A stretch of DNA of 64,000 nucleotides from an uncultured Clostridia bacterium. Its GTDB lineage: Bacteria; Bacillota; Clostridia; Saccharofermentanales; Saccharofermentanaceae. The notes beneath the pieces were generated by a model. That model saw only the letters and a list, made by a program, of their open reading frames with translations. It was not told the origin of the DNA and made no database searches. The translations under genes were made by a program, and so were the position numbers. Below, piece after piece: positions 1 through 8,971 of this stretch (its first letter is position 1; the number at the start of each line of letters is the position of its first letter). The DNA is taken from contig CAMIYM010000003.1 of the NCBI GenBank assembly GCA_946403085.1, positions 124,001-188,000 on the forward strand. Direction: 5' to 3'.

Positions 1-701
1 AGCTTCACGGCGTTCCTGAAGTCCTCGTACCGCCTGCCTATGGTGTTGCCGGTACAGACAGGTGGCTTAGAGCTTTCGGCAAACTCGTGGGCAAAGAGGA
101 GATCGCAGAAGAGATCATCAAGGAAGGTCACGAGAAGTATGTACCTGAGATCGAGAAACTCAAGGAAAGATTCAAGGGAAAGAGAGCTTATGTAACTGCA
201 GGCGCAGCACACGGCCAGGCACTCATCACATTGCTTGGTGAGCTCGGTATGGATGTCGTAGGTGCAGCAGTTTTCCATCACGATCCTGTATACGACAGTG
301 GTGATGACAAGCTCGATATCTTGGGACAGGCAGTCAAGAACTATGGCGATGTTCCCGACTACAGAGTCTGCAATAAGCAGGCGTGTGAGCTTGTTAACGC
401 ACTTAACAGGATCAAGCCTGACCTGATCCTTGCAAGACACGGAGGAATGACCTTGTGGGGAGCAAAGTTCGGTATCCCTTCACTTCTTATCGGTGATGAG
501 CAGTTCGGTATCGGATACAAGGGTGCACTTAATTATGCGAGAAGGATCGAAGATGCACTTGATTCGATCGAATTCATAAAGAACTATTCCAAGCACGCTT
601 CGAATCCTTACACCAAGTGGTGGTTCGATCAGGATCCCGGATATTTCCAGGGTGACGGTTCCGGAAGAGGATGTTCCGGTGCAGGAAATGGAGGATTCTA
701 A
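1..701 (+). CDS. Nitrogenase component 1 alpha-like (NifD/NifE-like) subunit, 5' end outside window
   Basis: The reading frame is open from base 3, so only the last roughly 230 residues are visible. They form the C-terminal Rossmann-like domain of the nitrogenase component 1 superfamily: a GAAHGQALITLLGELGMDVVG segment like the NifD/NifE stretch, then a KPDLILARHGG and GIPSLLIGDEQFGIGY region. In NifD the FeMo-cofactor histidine lies in an MHSWDYSGPYHG motif. Aligned by eye, that position here is not histidine and the local pattern is closer to NifE. This argues against a standard molybdenum nitrogenase. The stop lies two bases before the start of the beta-like subunit, so the two are translationally coupled and probably form a heterotetramer. 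The first subunit's cysteine ligands are outside the window. Confidence 0.85.
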   Translation, partial: LHGVPEVLVPPAYGVAGTDRWLRAFGKLVGKEEIAEEIIKEGHEKYVPEIEKLKERFKGKRAYVTAGAAHGQALITLLGELGMDVVGAAVFHHDPVYDSGDDKLDILGQAVKNYGDVPDYRVCNKQACELVNALNRIKPDLILARHGGMTLWGAKFGIPSLLIGDEQFGIGYKGALNYARRIEDALDSIEFIKNYSKHASNPYTKWWFDQDPGYFQGDGSGRGCSGAGNGGF

Positions 702-703
702 AG

Positions 704-2035
704 ATGGCAGGAGCAATAGAACAACCAAGATTTACATGCGCACTCGGCGCTTGCCAGAGTGTTGTCGCTATAAAGAAAGGCGTACCGATCCTTCACTCCG
801 GCCCCGGATGCGGAGTTCAGATCTCTGAACTGATCGGACAGGGTGAAGGTTATGCAGGCGGATCTACTATGCCTTGTACTAACTCGGAAGAGGCAGATGT
901 CGTTTTCGGCGGCGAGAAGAAGCTCAGAAACGTTATCGAGAATTCCTTCAAGGTAATCGACGGTGATCTCTATGTTGTTATCACAGGTTGCACAGCGGCA
1001 ATCACCGGAGATGATATCGCATCAGTAGTAGGTGAGTTCCAGCTTGATGATAAGCCGGTCGTTTATGTAGAAGAAGGAGGCTTCAAGTCAAATAACTATG
1101 TAAGCCATTCCAGAGTAGTAAACGCTATCATCGACCAGTATGTCGACAAGTTCTATGAAGACGATGAAGTTATTCCTGGTCTTGTAAATGTATTTGCGAG
1201 CATTCCTTATCAGGATCCTTACTGGAACGGAAACCTGGAGCAGCTTAAAAGGTTACTTACAGGCATAGGCCTTAAGGTCAATATTCTTTTCAGTAACGAA
1301 TCAGAAGGCGTATCAGAGTGGAAGACGATCCCCCAGGCACAGTTCAACATCTTCGTAGGATCATGGGCAGGTCTTGATATCGTAAAGCACCTTAAGCGAA
1401 AGTACGGCACGCCTTATCTGCATTTCCCATATACACCTATCGGTGCGAAAGAGACCTCGGCGTTCTTAAGAAAGGTTGCCGAATTCGGTGAGCTTGACCA
1501 GAAGAAAGTTGAAGCTTACATCGACCGTGAAGAAAAGAAGTTCTACTCACACATCGACAAGATGGCAAGCTTTATGCTCGAGTTCAGATACGGAATCCCG
1601 AGAAGATTCTATTCACTTGCGGATGCTTCTTATTCACTCGGCTTTTCGAAGTTTCTCCTAAATGAGCTTGGCATCATCCCCGGTATACAGTTCATTGTAG
1701 ATGACATCCCGGAGAAGTATCAGGAGAGTGTACTTGACGAGTTCTCAAGGATCTCGGATCTCCAGAGAAGAGATGTAAAGGTGGTTTTCGATCCTGATGC
1801 CGGCCTTGATCAGAAGAAACTTCTTGAGGATGCAAAAGATTATGAAGACAAGAGACTCCTGATCCTTGGAAGTTCATGGGATAAACATATTGCAGACGAA
1901 CTCAATGCCGACCTCCTCATAATCTCAGTTCCGGTTCAGCACAGACTTGTCATGAACTGCGGTTACTTAGGATATGAAGGCGGACTTCGTGCAATAGAAG
2001 ATATCTACGACAGAGTACTCGCTACTTACAGATAA
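704..2035 (+). CDS. Nitrogenase component 1 beta-like (NifK-like) subunit
   Basis: A 443-residue protein of the nitrogenase component 1 superfamily. The start at 704 is preceded by GGAGG at a good distance; an in-frame ATG at 671 would overlap the upstream gene. All three beta-type P-cluster cysteines are present by motif: C17 (LGACQ), C36 (GPGCG) and C96 (TGCTAAITGDD, matching NifK TTCMAEVIGDD). The protein is about 80 residues shorter than NifK and lacks the long N-terminal extension, as in group IV nitrogenase-like proteins. It should pair with the upstream alpha-like subunit and accept electrons from the downstream NifH-like protein. The substrate is unknown; a methylthio-alkane reductase (MarDK-like) role is one candidate, by inference only. 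Confidence 0.87.
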   Translation: MAGAIEQPRFTCALGACQSVVAIKKGVPILHSGPGCGVQISELIGQGEGYAGGSTMPCTNSEEADVVFGGEKKLRNVIENSFKVIDGDLYVVITGCTAAITGDDIASVVGEFQLDDKPVVYVEEGGFKSNNYVSHSRVVNAIIDQYVDKFYEDDEVIPGLVNVFASIPYQDPYWNGNLEQLKRLLTGIGLKVNILFSNESEGVSEWKTIPQAQFNIFVGSWAGLDIVKHLKRKYGTPYLHFPYTPIGAKETSAFLRKVAEFGELDQKKVEAYIDREEKKFYSHIDKMASFMLEFRYGIPRRFYSLADASYSLGFSKFLLNELGIIPGIQFIVDDIPEKYQESVLDEFSRISDLQRRDVKVVFDPDAGLDQKKLLEDAKDYEDKRLLILGSSWDKHIADELNADLLIISVPVQHRLVMNCGYLGYEGGLRAIEDIYDRVLATYR

Positions 2036-2908
<873 letters not shown>

Positions 2909-2918
2909 GGAAATACAA

Positions 2919-4193
2919 ATGATCAGAGCGGCATTTGCAACAGGCGACGGAATAAATATCAACAGGCACTTCGGTATTGCTGACAGGTTCGATATCTATG
3001 AGATAGATGTCGAAAACAAGAAGTATGATCTTGTTGATACCAGAAGGATCGACAGTTATGGAGTAAGTCTCCAGCATGACGATTCTCTTATCGACCGCCT
3101 TGCTGAAACAATCGACGACTGCAATATCGTATTCTCTGCCAAGTCAGGTCTTCATGCAAAGCAGGCCCTGGATGAGAAACTGATCCAGGCTGTTGATGTG
3201 GAGAAGAAAGTGGAATTCGTTCTTGAAAGAGTCGTATCTTCTCGTATCAGCATTCTGGCCCCAAAATATAAAGCGGAAAAACCGAGAAAGGTTTATGAGA
3301 GATCAGTAAAGCAAGGTGCCTTTGAGAATCTTCAAAAAAGACATCCCTGTCTCGGCGGACACTCGAATGTAACCGCCGGAAGAGTACATCTTCCTGTAAG
3401 CCCTGTCTGCAACATCAGCTGCAAGTTTTGCACCAGAGCCTTCAATAAATCAGAGATCAAGCCTGGTGTCAGTTCTCTTGTGCTTAAACCTGAAGAGGCT
3501 GTGGAGACAGTAAGGAAAGCAAAAGAACTCTGCCCTGAGCTTACAGTAGTAGGTATCGCAGGGCCGGGTGATACACTTGCAAATGATCAGGCACTTAAGG
3601 CATTTAAGCTCGTTAAGGAGGAATTTCCTGAACTTATCTGCTGCTTATCCACAAATGGATTCAGGCTTGCTGATAAGATCGAAGAGATAGCTAAGATCGG
3701 TATAGAGACTCTTACTGTCACAGTAAATGCCGTAGATCCTGAGATCGAAGCACAGATAAATAACTTCGTAATAGACGAGCATGGCAATAAGCACGAAGGC
3801 CTCGAAGGTGCACGTCTTCTTATAGAAAAACAGCTTGAAGGAATCCGTCTTGCTGCTCAGAAGGGGATAGTAGTAAAGATCAATAGTGTTCTTGTTCCCG
3901 GTATCAATGATAAGCATATTCCTGAGGTTGCCAAAGTAACTTCAGAACTTGGCGCATCTATCCTTAATATCATTCCGCTGATCCCTCAGAACGAGATGAA
4001 GGATATTCCGGCACCTACCTGTGCAGACCTGGAGGAAGTCCGCGCGGAGGCTGGAAAGTATCTTGAAGTGTTCCGTCACTGCCAGCACTGCAGAGCAGAC
4101 AGCCTTGGAATCCCCGGAAAAGGCAAGGACCTTCATAATGAACTCTATAAAGACCGTAAGGAAAGAGCTGCAGATACATTCAGCCACGGCTGA
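2919..4193 (+). CDS. NifX-domain/NifB-like radical SAM fusion, cluster assembly protein
   Basis: A 424-residue protein; the ATG at 2919 follows an AAGGAAA site. Residues 1 to about 105 resemble the NifX/NifY/NafY family (MIRAAFATGDGININRHFG), which binds nitrogenase cofactor precursors. The rest is NifB-like. It has an HPC motif (C144), the radical SAM CX3CX2C cysteines C164, C168 and C171, a GIAGPGDTLAND segment like NifB GIAGPGDPLAN, and a C-terminal C388-X2-C391 followed by RAD. NifB builds the [8Fe-9S-C] core. Its presence implies that the D/K-like complex carries a NifB-derived cluster, unlike BchNB or ChlNB. The NifX domain is at the N-terminus, whereas the common fusion places it at the C-terminus. 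Confidence 0.88.
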   Translation: MIRAAFATGDGININRHFGIADRFDIYEIDVENKKYDLVDTRRIDSYGVSLQHDDSLIDRLAETIDDCNIVFSAKSGLHAKQALDEKLIQAVDVEKKVEFVLERVVSSRISILAPKYKAEKPRKVYERSVKQGAFENLQKRHPCLGGHSNVTAGRVHLPVSPVCNISCKFCTRAFNKSEIKPGVSSLVLKPEEAVETVRKAKELCPELTVVGIAGPGDTLANDQALKAFKLVKEEFPELICCLSTNGFRLADKIEEIAKIGIETLTVTVNAVDPEIEAQINNFVIDEHGNKHEGLEGARLLIEKQLEGIRLAAQKGIVVKINSVLVPGINDKHIPEVAKVTSELGASILNIIPLIPQNEMKDIPAPTCADLEEVRAEAGKYLEVFRHCQHCRADSLGIPGKGKDLHNELYKDRKERAADTFSHG

Positions 4194-4201
4194 GGTAATT
4201 T

Positions 4202-4792
4202 GTGAACACAGTTAATACTAAATACGGTGAACTTAGACCATACAGCGGTGCTTCTGATTACAGAAAGAAGTACCGTTTCGCTGTTGATTACTATAATGAC
4301 GGTTCATTAAGAAGCGTCTATCTGGATGAACCGGAAATATTGGAATTCCCGGCAGGAAGATTTCAGACAGAGCTTATAACATTCTATGAAGACGGGAATG
4401 TGAAAAGGATATTCCCATTATATGGTCAGATAAGTGCATACTGGAGTATCGAAGAGGAAGTCGAGAATGCACCGTATTATGATTTCAATGTATCAGGTGA
4501 TACTCTTCGCATAAGGCCACAGTGCATATATTTTTATCCATCAGGTAAGATCAGGGCTGTAACTCTCTGGCCGGGAGATGAGATCGTGGTTACAACAACT
4601 GCGGGTATAGTAAAGACCAGGCTCGGATTTGAGTTATATGAATCAGGCAGTCTTAGAAGTATTGAGCCGGTATATGGTACAGTAATTAAAACTTCCAAAG
4701 GTGACATAAAGCCATATAAGTACAGACCGGTAATGATGCATGCCGAAAATGCTACATTAAAGTTCGAAGAGAATGGTAACGTAATTATCTGA
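4202..4792 (+). CDS. MORN-like repeat protein of unknown function, end of nitrogenase-like operon
   Basis: A 196-residue protein with a GTG start at 4202; GAGG at 4192-4195 overlaps the stop of the NifB-like gene, so it is translationally coupled to it. It has no signal peptide or membrane segment. It contains about five imperfect repeats of the pattern aromatic-Y-x-x-G-x-[LIV]-[RK]-x-[LIV]: YYNDGSLRSV, FYEDGNVKRI, FYPSGKIRAV, LYESGSLRSI and KFEENGNVII. This resembles MORN/YwqK-type beta-hairpin repeats. Each hairpin is followed by a P-x-Y-G-x-I-like turn in at least two copies. I do not recognise a specific family. The coupling suggests a role with the nitrogenase-like complex, perhaps as an assembly or scaffold protein, but this is inference. 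Confidence 0.7.
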   Translation: MNTVNTKYGELRPYSGASDYRKKYRFAVDYYNDGSLRSVYLDEPEILEFPAGRFQTELITFYEDGNVKRIFPLYGQISAYWSIEEEVENAPYYDFNVSGDTLRIRPQCIYFYPSGKIRAVTLWPGDEIVVTTTAGIVKTRLGFELYESGSLRSIEPVYGTVIKTSKGDIKPYKYRPVMMHAENATLKFEENGNVII

Positions 4793-4796
4793 TCTG

Positions 4797-4851
4797 TTGA
4801 CAATATGAAAGACCATGTGATATTTTATGGATGAATAAAAATTCATTCATA
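4797..4851 (+). promoter_or_regulatory. Promoter and TetR-type operator of the TetR-SDR operon
   Basis: A -35 TTGACA (4797-4802) and a -10 TATTTT (4821-4826) are separated by 18 bases. Directly downstream is an inverted repeat, TATGGATGAAT then AAAA then ATTCATTCATA (4826-4851), with 11-base arms and one mismatch. It ends just before the AAAGGAG ribosome binding site of the TetR gene. The position fits autorepression by the regulator encoded downstream. Confidence 0.72.
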
Positions 4852-4862
4852 AAGGAGCGGGT

Positions 4863-5438
4863 ATGCCAAAATCACAGGAACGCTGCCAGGAGATAAGGGA
4901 AGAGACCAGGAATCTGATCATCAGAAAGTCTGTTCTCTTCTTTGCGAAGAATGGTTTTGATGGTACGAAGATAAGTGACTTGTCCAGGCATATTGGCATC
5001 GCCCAGGGAACTATATATATCTATTTCAAATCAAAAGAAGAATTATATTCGGAGATCTTTTCCATATCAGATAAGATCGCTAAGAACGATAAACTCACAA
5101 CACTCGTTAAGCTTCCGCTTCCTGCTGAGACGAAGATCAGAAAGATGTCGGATTATCTTATCAAGAATCTTAAGGAGGACGAGATGTTCTCTGCGGGAAT
5201 CGCATTATATACTCAAAGACTTCTTGAAGGGGAGGCTGATCAGTCTTTCTATAAGACAACTGAGAAGATAATCAAGCAGGGTCAGAAAGAAGGAAGTGTT
5301 GTATCCGGCAACTCCAGAAAACTGTCAGAATTATACTGGGGTGTCGTCTATCTTTACGCTGTAAAGAATATGTATCAGACTGACTTTGCTATGATCAATT
5401 CAGATGACTTATCAAGAGTTTTGCTGGGGGACAAGTAA
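4863..5438 (+). CDS. TetR/AcrR family transcriptional regulator
   Basis: A 191-residue protein. Residues about 12-60 form the TetR helix-turn-helix: RNLIIRKSVLFFAKNGFDGTK, then an ISDLSRHIGIAQGTIYIYFKSKEEL recognition region. The C-terminal helical domain is the ligand and dimer domain and gives no ligand hint. The gene is first in an operon and its stop overlaps the start of the SDR gene by one base. A palindrome that covers the region between the -10 box and the ribosome binding site is its likely operator, so it probably represses its own operon until an unknown ligand binds. Confidence 0.88.
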   Translation: MPKSQERCQEIREETRNLIIRKSVLFFAKNGFDGTKISDLSRHIGIAQGTIYIYFKSKEELYSEIFSISDKIAKNDKLTTLVKLPLPAETKIRKMSDYLIKNLKEDEMFSAGIALYTQRLLEGEADQSFYKTTEKIIKQGQKEGSVVSGNSRKLSELYWGVVYLYAVKNMYQTDFAMINSDDLSRVLLGDK

Positions 5439-6184
5439 TGATCGCAATAGTTACAGGTGCGACAGGTGATATCGGTAAAGAGTTTATAAGTAAGCTTTAC
5501 GGCGAAGTAGATAATATCTGGGCTGTAGGAAGAAGTGAGGAAAAGATATCAGAACTGGTAGAACTTTACGGTGACAAGATTATCCCTGTTAAGGCTGATC
5601 TCTCAGATAAAGAACAGATCTTATCACTTTGTAGAAAGATTGAATCTGAAAAGCCTGAGATAAAGTATCTGGTAAATAATGCAGGTGTTGCAAGAATGGC
5701 TCCGGTATCAGAATTCACATTGGAAGAGATAAGTGACATGCTTGATATCAACGATAAAGCAGCAACACTAATCTGCAGAGCGGCACTCCCATATATGGCA
5801 GAAAAATCTTATATCTTAAATATTGCATCTGCCTCTGCTTTTCAGCCTAATCCGTATATTGCTTTATATTCTGCAAGTAAGGCTTATCTCTTGTCATTTA
5901 CAAGAAGCCTAAATGTTGAAAATGAAGGGATAACATGTACAGCTGTTTGTCCAGGTTGGGTCGATACGAAGATGCTTCCGAAAGCTAATAAGGGGAAAGA
6001 GATCAAGTATCCCGGAATTGTAAATGCCGGTAAAGTTGTGGATGTTGCTTTAAAAGATACCAGGAAAGGCAGAGATGTATCTGTGTGCTCTTTCTACTAC
6101 CGTTACATGCGTTTCTTAAGTAAGGTAATGCCTCACAGGCTTGAAATGAAGTTGTGGGTTAATGGAATAAAGGAATACATATGA
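5438..6184 (+). CDS. Short-chain dehydrogenase/reductase (SDR)
   Basis: A 248-residue classical SDR that uses NAD(P)H to reduce a ketone or oxidise an alcohol. Visible motifs are the TGATGDIGKE cofactor-binding loop near the N-terminus, NNAG (about residue 82), a catalytic serine in the IASASAF stretch, and YSASK with the catalytic Tyr and Lys (about residues 147-151). PGWVDTKM follows, as usual in the family. The C-terminus is basic and extended, as in membrane-associated SDRs of the DltE/YqjQ type. It overlaps both neighbours (TetR upstream by one base, the acyltransferase downstream by four), so the genes are co-translated. The substrate is unknown. Confidence 0.88.
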   Translation: MIAIVTGATGDIGKEFISKLYGEVDNIWAVGRSEEKISELVELYGDKIIPVKADLSDKEQILSLCRKIESEKPEIKYLVNNAGVARMAPVSEFTLEEISDMLDINDKAATLICRAALPYMAEKSYILNIASASAFQPNPYIALYSASKAYLLSFTRSLNVENEGITCTAVCPGWVDTKMLPKANKGKEIKYPGIVNAGKVVDVALKDTRKGRDVSVCSFYYRYMRFLSKVMPHRLEMKLWVNGIKEYI

Positions 6185-7368
6185 GATATAGGATCGAGAC
6201 TGAAAGAGGAGATCTTTTTGATACAAGCATTGTTATATCAATGATTTTAAGGATCAATGAAGATGTTCCGTTTGAAATCTTAAAAGCAGCTTTTGAAAAG
6301 GCTTGCCGTGTTCATGAAGTTTTGAATACTAAGGTTGTTATAGAATCATCTGGTGAGGCATATTATGTAACTGCTGATGAGACGCATAACAGCTTTGAAG
6401 ATACTGATAAGTCTATACAGGAACTTATCAATTTAAATGAGCGGAAGAGATTTCACATAGAAGATGGTGAGTTCATCAGAGGCTTTAAATCTGCTGACGG
6501 AATCCTTTTTATGATGCACCATCTTGGAGGAGACGGTAAGTCACTGCTGTATTTTATCGAGACATTTATGAGGTGTCTTAATGGTGAAGAAGTAGAACCA
6601 GTTCCTTTTAGAAATCTTACGGTGGAAAATATACCTGCAGGAAGTGAATTGTCTTCCCTATATGAAATGCTCCTTAAGTACTGGAATAAGAAATGGAAAA
6701 AGGAGAAGAAAGTCTTCAGCTTTGAAGATATGGATAAGGCTTATGAATGCTACTGGAAAGACCACAAGTCAGTAACTGACATTAAGCGTTATGAAAAAGC
6801 TGAGCTCGACGGAATGCATCAGAAAGCCAAAGAGGCTGGTATTACTTTAACTTCTTATCTGATCACGGATATGATCAAGAATATGGATATCAAGGCAGAT
6901 ATTGGTCTTGCTGTAGACGGCAGAACTGATGGCAACAGATCAATGGGCAATCAGGCTACAGGAATCTCATTTCAATACAGATACAACAAGAGTGTTTCCT
7001 TTGAAGAAAATGCCCGTAAGATACAGAAACTGATGAAGCGGAAGCTGGAAGATAAAAGACGCCTTTATCTCGTTCTTCTGTTTATGGGGAAACTTGATCC
7101 CACACTGGTCGATGCATTAAGTCTTGAACATGCAGGGTATTTCTCAAGCAAGCTATCGAAGAAGGTCGCAGAGCTTCTGGGATACGGCAGTAAAGTAAAG
7201 GATATCAGTCTGACTAATCTGACTCGTGTGGATATCCCGACCGTCTATGGTGATCATAAGATTGAGGAATTGGTTTTCGTGCCTCCGGTGGTATCATATG
7301 GAAAGAACATCATCGGAATCGTTACAGCAAATTACGTAATGAATATTGCAGTACATAAGATTGAATAA
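6181..7368 (+). CDS. Stand-alone condensation-domain-like acyltransferase
   Basis: A 395-residue soluble protein. The motif HHLGGDG at residues 113-119 matches the HHxxxDG catalytic signature of condensation-domain, PapA and alcohol acetyltransferase families, which transfer an acyl group from a thioester to an alcohol or amine. The length fits a single condensation-type domain (about 400-450 residues) built from two CoA-acetyltransferase-like halves. No adenylation or carrier domain is attached and none is encoded nearby. The start codon overlaps the SDR stop (ATGA). With the SDR, a plausible reaction is acylation of an alcohol made by the dehydrogenase, but no substrate can be named. Confidence 0.75.
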   Translation: MRYRIETERGDLFDTSIVISMILRINEDVPFEILKAAFEKACRVHEVLNTKVVIESSGEAYYVTADETHNSFEDTDKSIQELINLNERKRFHIEDGEFIRGFKSADGILFMMHHLGGDGKSLLYFIETFMRCLNGEEVEPVPFRNLTVENIPAGSELSSLYEMLLKYWNKKWKKEKKVFSFEDMDKAYECYWKDHKSVTDIKRYEKAELDGMHQKAKEAGITLTSYLITDMIKNMDIKADIGLAVDGRTDGNRSMGNQATGISFQYRYNKSVSFEENARKIQKLMKRKLEDKRRLYLVLLFMGKLDPTLVDALSLEHAGYFSSKLSKKVAELLGYGSKVKDISLTNLTRVDIPTVYGDHKIEELVFVPPVVSYGKNIIGIVTANYVMNIAVHKIE

Positions 7369-7379
7369 GAGGGAATAAA

Positions 7380-7709
7380 ATGATCACAGTTAATCTCTAT
7401 TACACGGGCAAAGATGGAAATGCCAGAAAGTTTGCAGAAGAGATGGAGTCGAGCGGTACAGCAGACAAGATCCGTGCTGAAGCAGGCAATGTCAGGTATG
7501 ATTACTTCTTCCCGATGAATGATCCTGAGACGGTTCTTCTTATCGATTCATGGGAAGACCAGGCTGCGATCGATGCCCATCATGCGACTTCCATGATGCA
7601 GACTATAGCATCCCTGCGTGAGAAGTATGATCTTCACATGAAGGTTGAAAGGTTCGTATCAGACGAAGGATACGAGGCTGCACAGGACTCCAAGTTTATC
7701 AGAAAGTAG
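7380..7709 (+). CDS. ABM-domain protein (antibiotic biosynthesis monooxygenase/YgiN-like)
   Basis: A 109-residue protein with a single dimeric alpha+beta barrel fold of the ABM superfamily. The recognisable core is VRYDYFFPMNDPETVLLIDSW followed by EDQAAIDAHHATSMMQ, where the W and the downstream His-containing helix are typical. Members include quinol monooxygenases, haem-degrading enzymes and small proteins of unknown function. It is last in the TetR operon, 11 bases after the acyltransferase, and its 3' end overlaps the convergent membrane protein gene by 11 bases. The reaction is not predictable. Confidence 0.8.
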   Translation: MITVNLYYTGKDGNARKFAEEMESSGTADKIRAEAGNVRYDYFFPMNDPETVLLIDSWEDQAAIDAHHATSMMQTIASLREKYDLHMKVERFVSDEGYEAAQDSKFIRK

Positions 7710-8349
7710 ATCTGTGCTTCTTAATGAATGACACCAGCATCAGAACATAGCATACAGTCTTCGGAAGCATCAGCATACCGAGGATCGGGAGAAGCGGCGC
7801 GAAGATAGCTACAGGCAGATAGAACAGGAATGAAAGGGTCGTATAGAGCCAGATCCATTTAAGGTATTTGTCTTTCTCGCGGACTTTGAAGTAGAGATAT
7901 ACGATGACCGCACCGATGACTATGAACGGGAGATTCCTGAGAGTTCCCCAGAGCACGGTGCCTTCACCTTTGAACCAGTTGTTTCCGGGCAGGATACAGA
8001 TGAATACTCTTACTAAGGCGCAGAAGTAAATAGCTGCTCCGGCTGCATTTGTGCCCTGATCTTTCTTCCTGTATACATTCTTATAAAGATAGAACAGAAG
8101 GATATAGAAGACTGTCATGGTGATGGAAGTGACAAGTTTTCCAAGGCCAAGATAAAAAGTGAAGTCTTTATCGATGAAGTAGTTAAGAACTCTCGGTACA
8201 AGATGGAATGCATCACCGAGTCCTAAGACGAGCGCTGCAGTTCCCATGAGTTTATCAGCCTTGTTACGGTGTCTGACCAGAATAATAAGACCTGTTAATA
8301 TTGCAAACAGAAGGTACAGGATATCGAATGTGGATTCACCGTATTTCAT
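7699..8349 (-). CDS. Multi-spanning membrane protein of unknown function
   Basis: A 216-residue hydrophobic protein with about seven predicted membrane helices, separated by short basic cytoplasmic loops (RHRNKADK, KNVYRKKDQ, KVREKDKY). I recognise no catalytic motif. Conserved-looking polar residues inside membrane segments (GDAFHLVPRVL in the second helix and RNLPF before the fifth) suggest a sensor or transporter-like fold. It lies on the opposite strand to its upstream neighbours and overlaps the ABM gene tail to tail. No strong ribosome binding site is visible before the ATG at 8349. It may be co-transcribed with the PNPOx-like gene, 29 bases upstream on the same strand. Confidence 0.7.
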   Translation of the reverse strand: MKYGESTFDILYLLFAILTGLIILVRHRNKADKLMGTAALVLGLGDAFHLVPRVLNYFIDKDFTFYLGLGKLVTSITMTVFYILLFYLYKNVYRKKDQGTNAAGAAIYFCALVRVFICILPGNNWFKGEGTVLWGTLRNLPFIVIGAVIVYLYFKVREKDKYLKWIWLYTTLSFLFYLPVAIFAPLLPILGMLMLPKTVCYVLMLVSFIKKHRSTF

Positions 8350-8378
8350 ATTAAGATTCTATCACTTTTGAACTTGTG

Positions 8379-8855
8379 TTACGACTCATTAACGAGTTTT
8401 CCTGTCATGTGTTCAGGAATGAGCTCCAGACACTGGACTCTCGGGAAAGCGTGTTCGAGTTCGTGCTGGAGATAGGCCTCGTCATCGGTGAACTTACGGC
8501 AGAGCTCTGTGCAGATGATCTTTGCCTTTTCGGGATCTTCGACAAGACTTATGCGGCCGAAAACGATTACGCTGTTGATATTAAGCGCCCATTCGCCGTC
8601 TTTCTTAAACCCCTGATCCATTACACAGTAGCTTGCTTTGTCACAAGCTTTGATGGCATCGATCTTATGGCCTTCTTTTGCACCGTGGAAATACAGTTTG
8701 CTGTCTTCTTCACAGTACCAGTGATCAAGTGGTATTCCATACGGATATCCGTCATCACCTATAAGTGAGAGCACGCCTCTGGGCTGCTCTTTTAAGATGC
8801 GGATGCATTCCTCATTATCTATCTGCTGCTTGAATCTTCTCATTTGTCTGAACAT
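8379..8855 (-). CDS. Pyridoxamine 5'-phosphate oxidase-like flavin protein (Nim/split-barrel family)
   Basis: A 158-residue protein of the FMN-binding split-barrel superfamily. The pattern is that of NimA-like PNPOx proteins: basic N-terminus, RGVLSLIGDDGYPYGIPLDH, then LYFHGAKEGHKIDAIKACDKASYCV and VFGRISLVEDPEKA. The family binds FMN or haem and includes nitroimidazole reductases and many uncharacterised oxidoreductases. The ATG at 8855 is preceded on the minus strand by GGAGA at a workable distance; a later in-frame methionine at residue 5 is possible. It is divergent from the response regulator gene. Confidence 0.87.
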   Translation of the reverse strand: MFRQMRRFKQQIDNEECIRILKEQPRGVLSLIGDDGYPYGIPLDHWYCEEDSKLYFHGAKEGHKIDAIKACDKASYCVMDQGFKKDGEWALNINSVIVFGRISLVEDPEKAKIICTELCRKFTDDEAYLQHELEHAFPRVQCLELIPEHMTGKLVNES

Positions 8856-8919
8856 ATATTATTTCTCCGTAAACAATTATTATGGATACATTATCTCACA
8901 TCAGGAAAAAATATCAGCC

Positions 8920-8953
8920 GTGACATACCGGTGACACATCTTATGTGTATTAT
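8920..8953 (+). promoter_or_regulatory. Candidate OmpR-type response regulator binding site and promoter
   Basis: Two copies of GTGACA start 11 bases apart (8920-8925 and 8931-8936), one helical turn. This is the spacing used by OmpR/PhoB-type dimers. A -10-like TATTAT lies at 8948-8953, with no good -35 at the standard distance, as expected for an activated promoter. The site precedes the response regulator gene, which suggests autoregulation. Confidence 0.45.
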
Positions 8954-8971
8954 GTAGCCATGGAGGATTCT

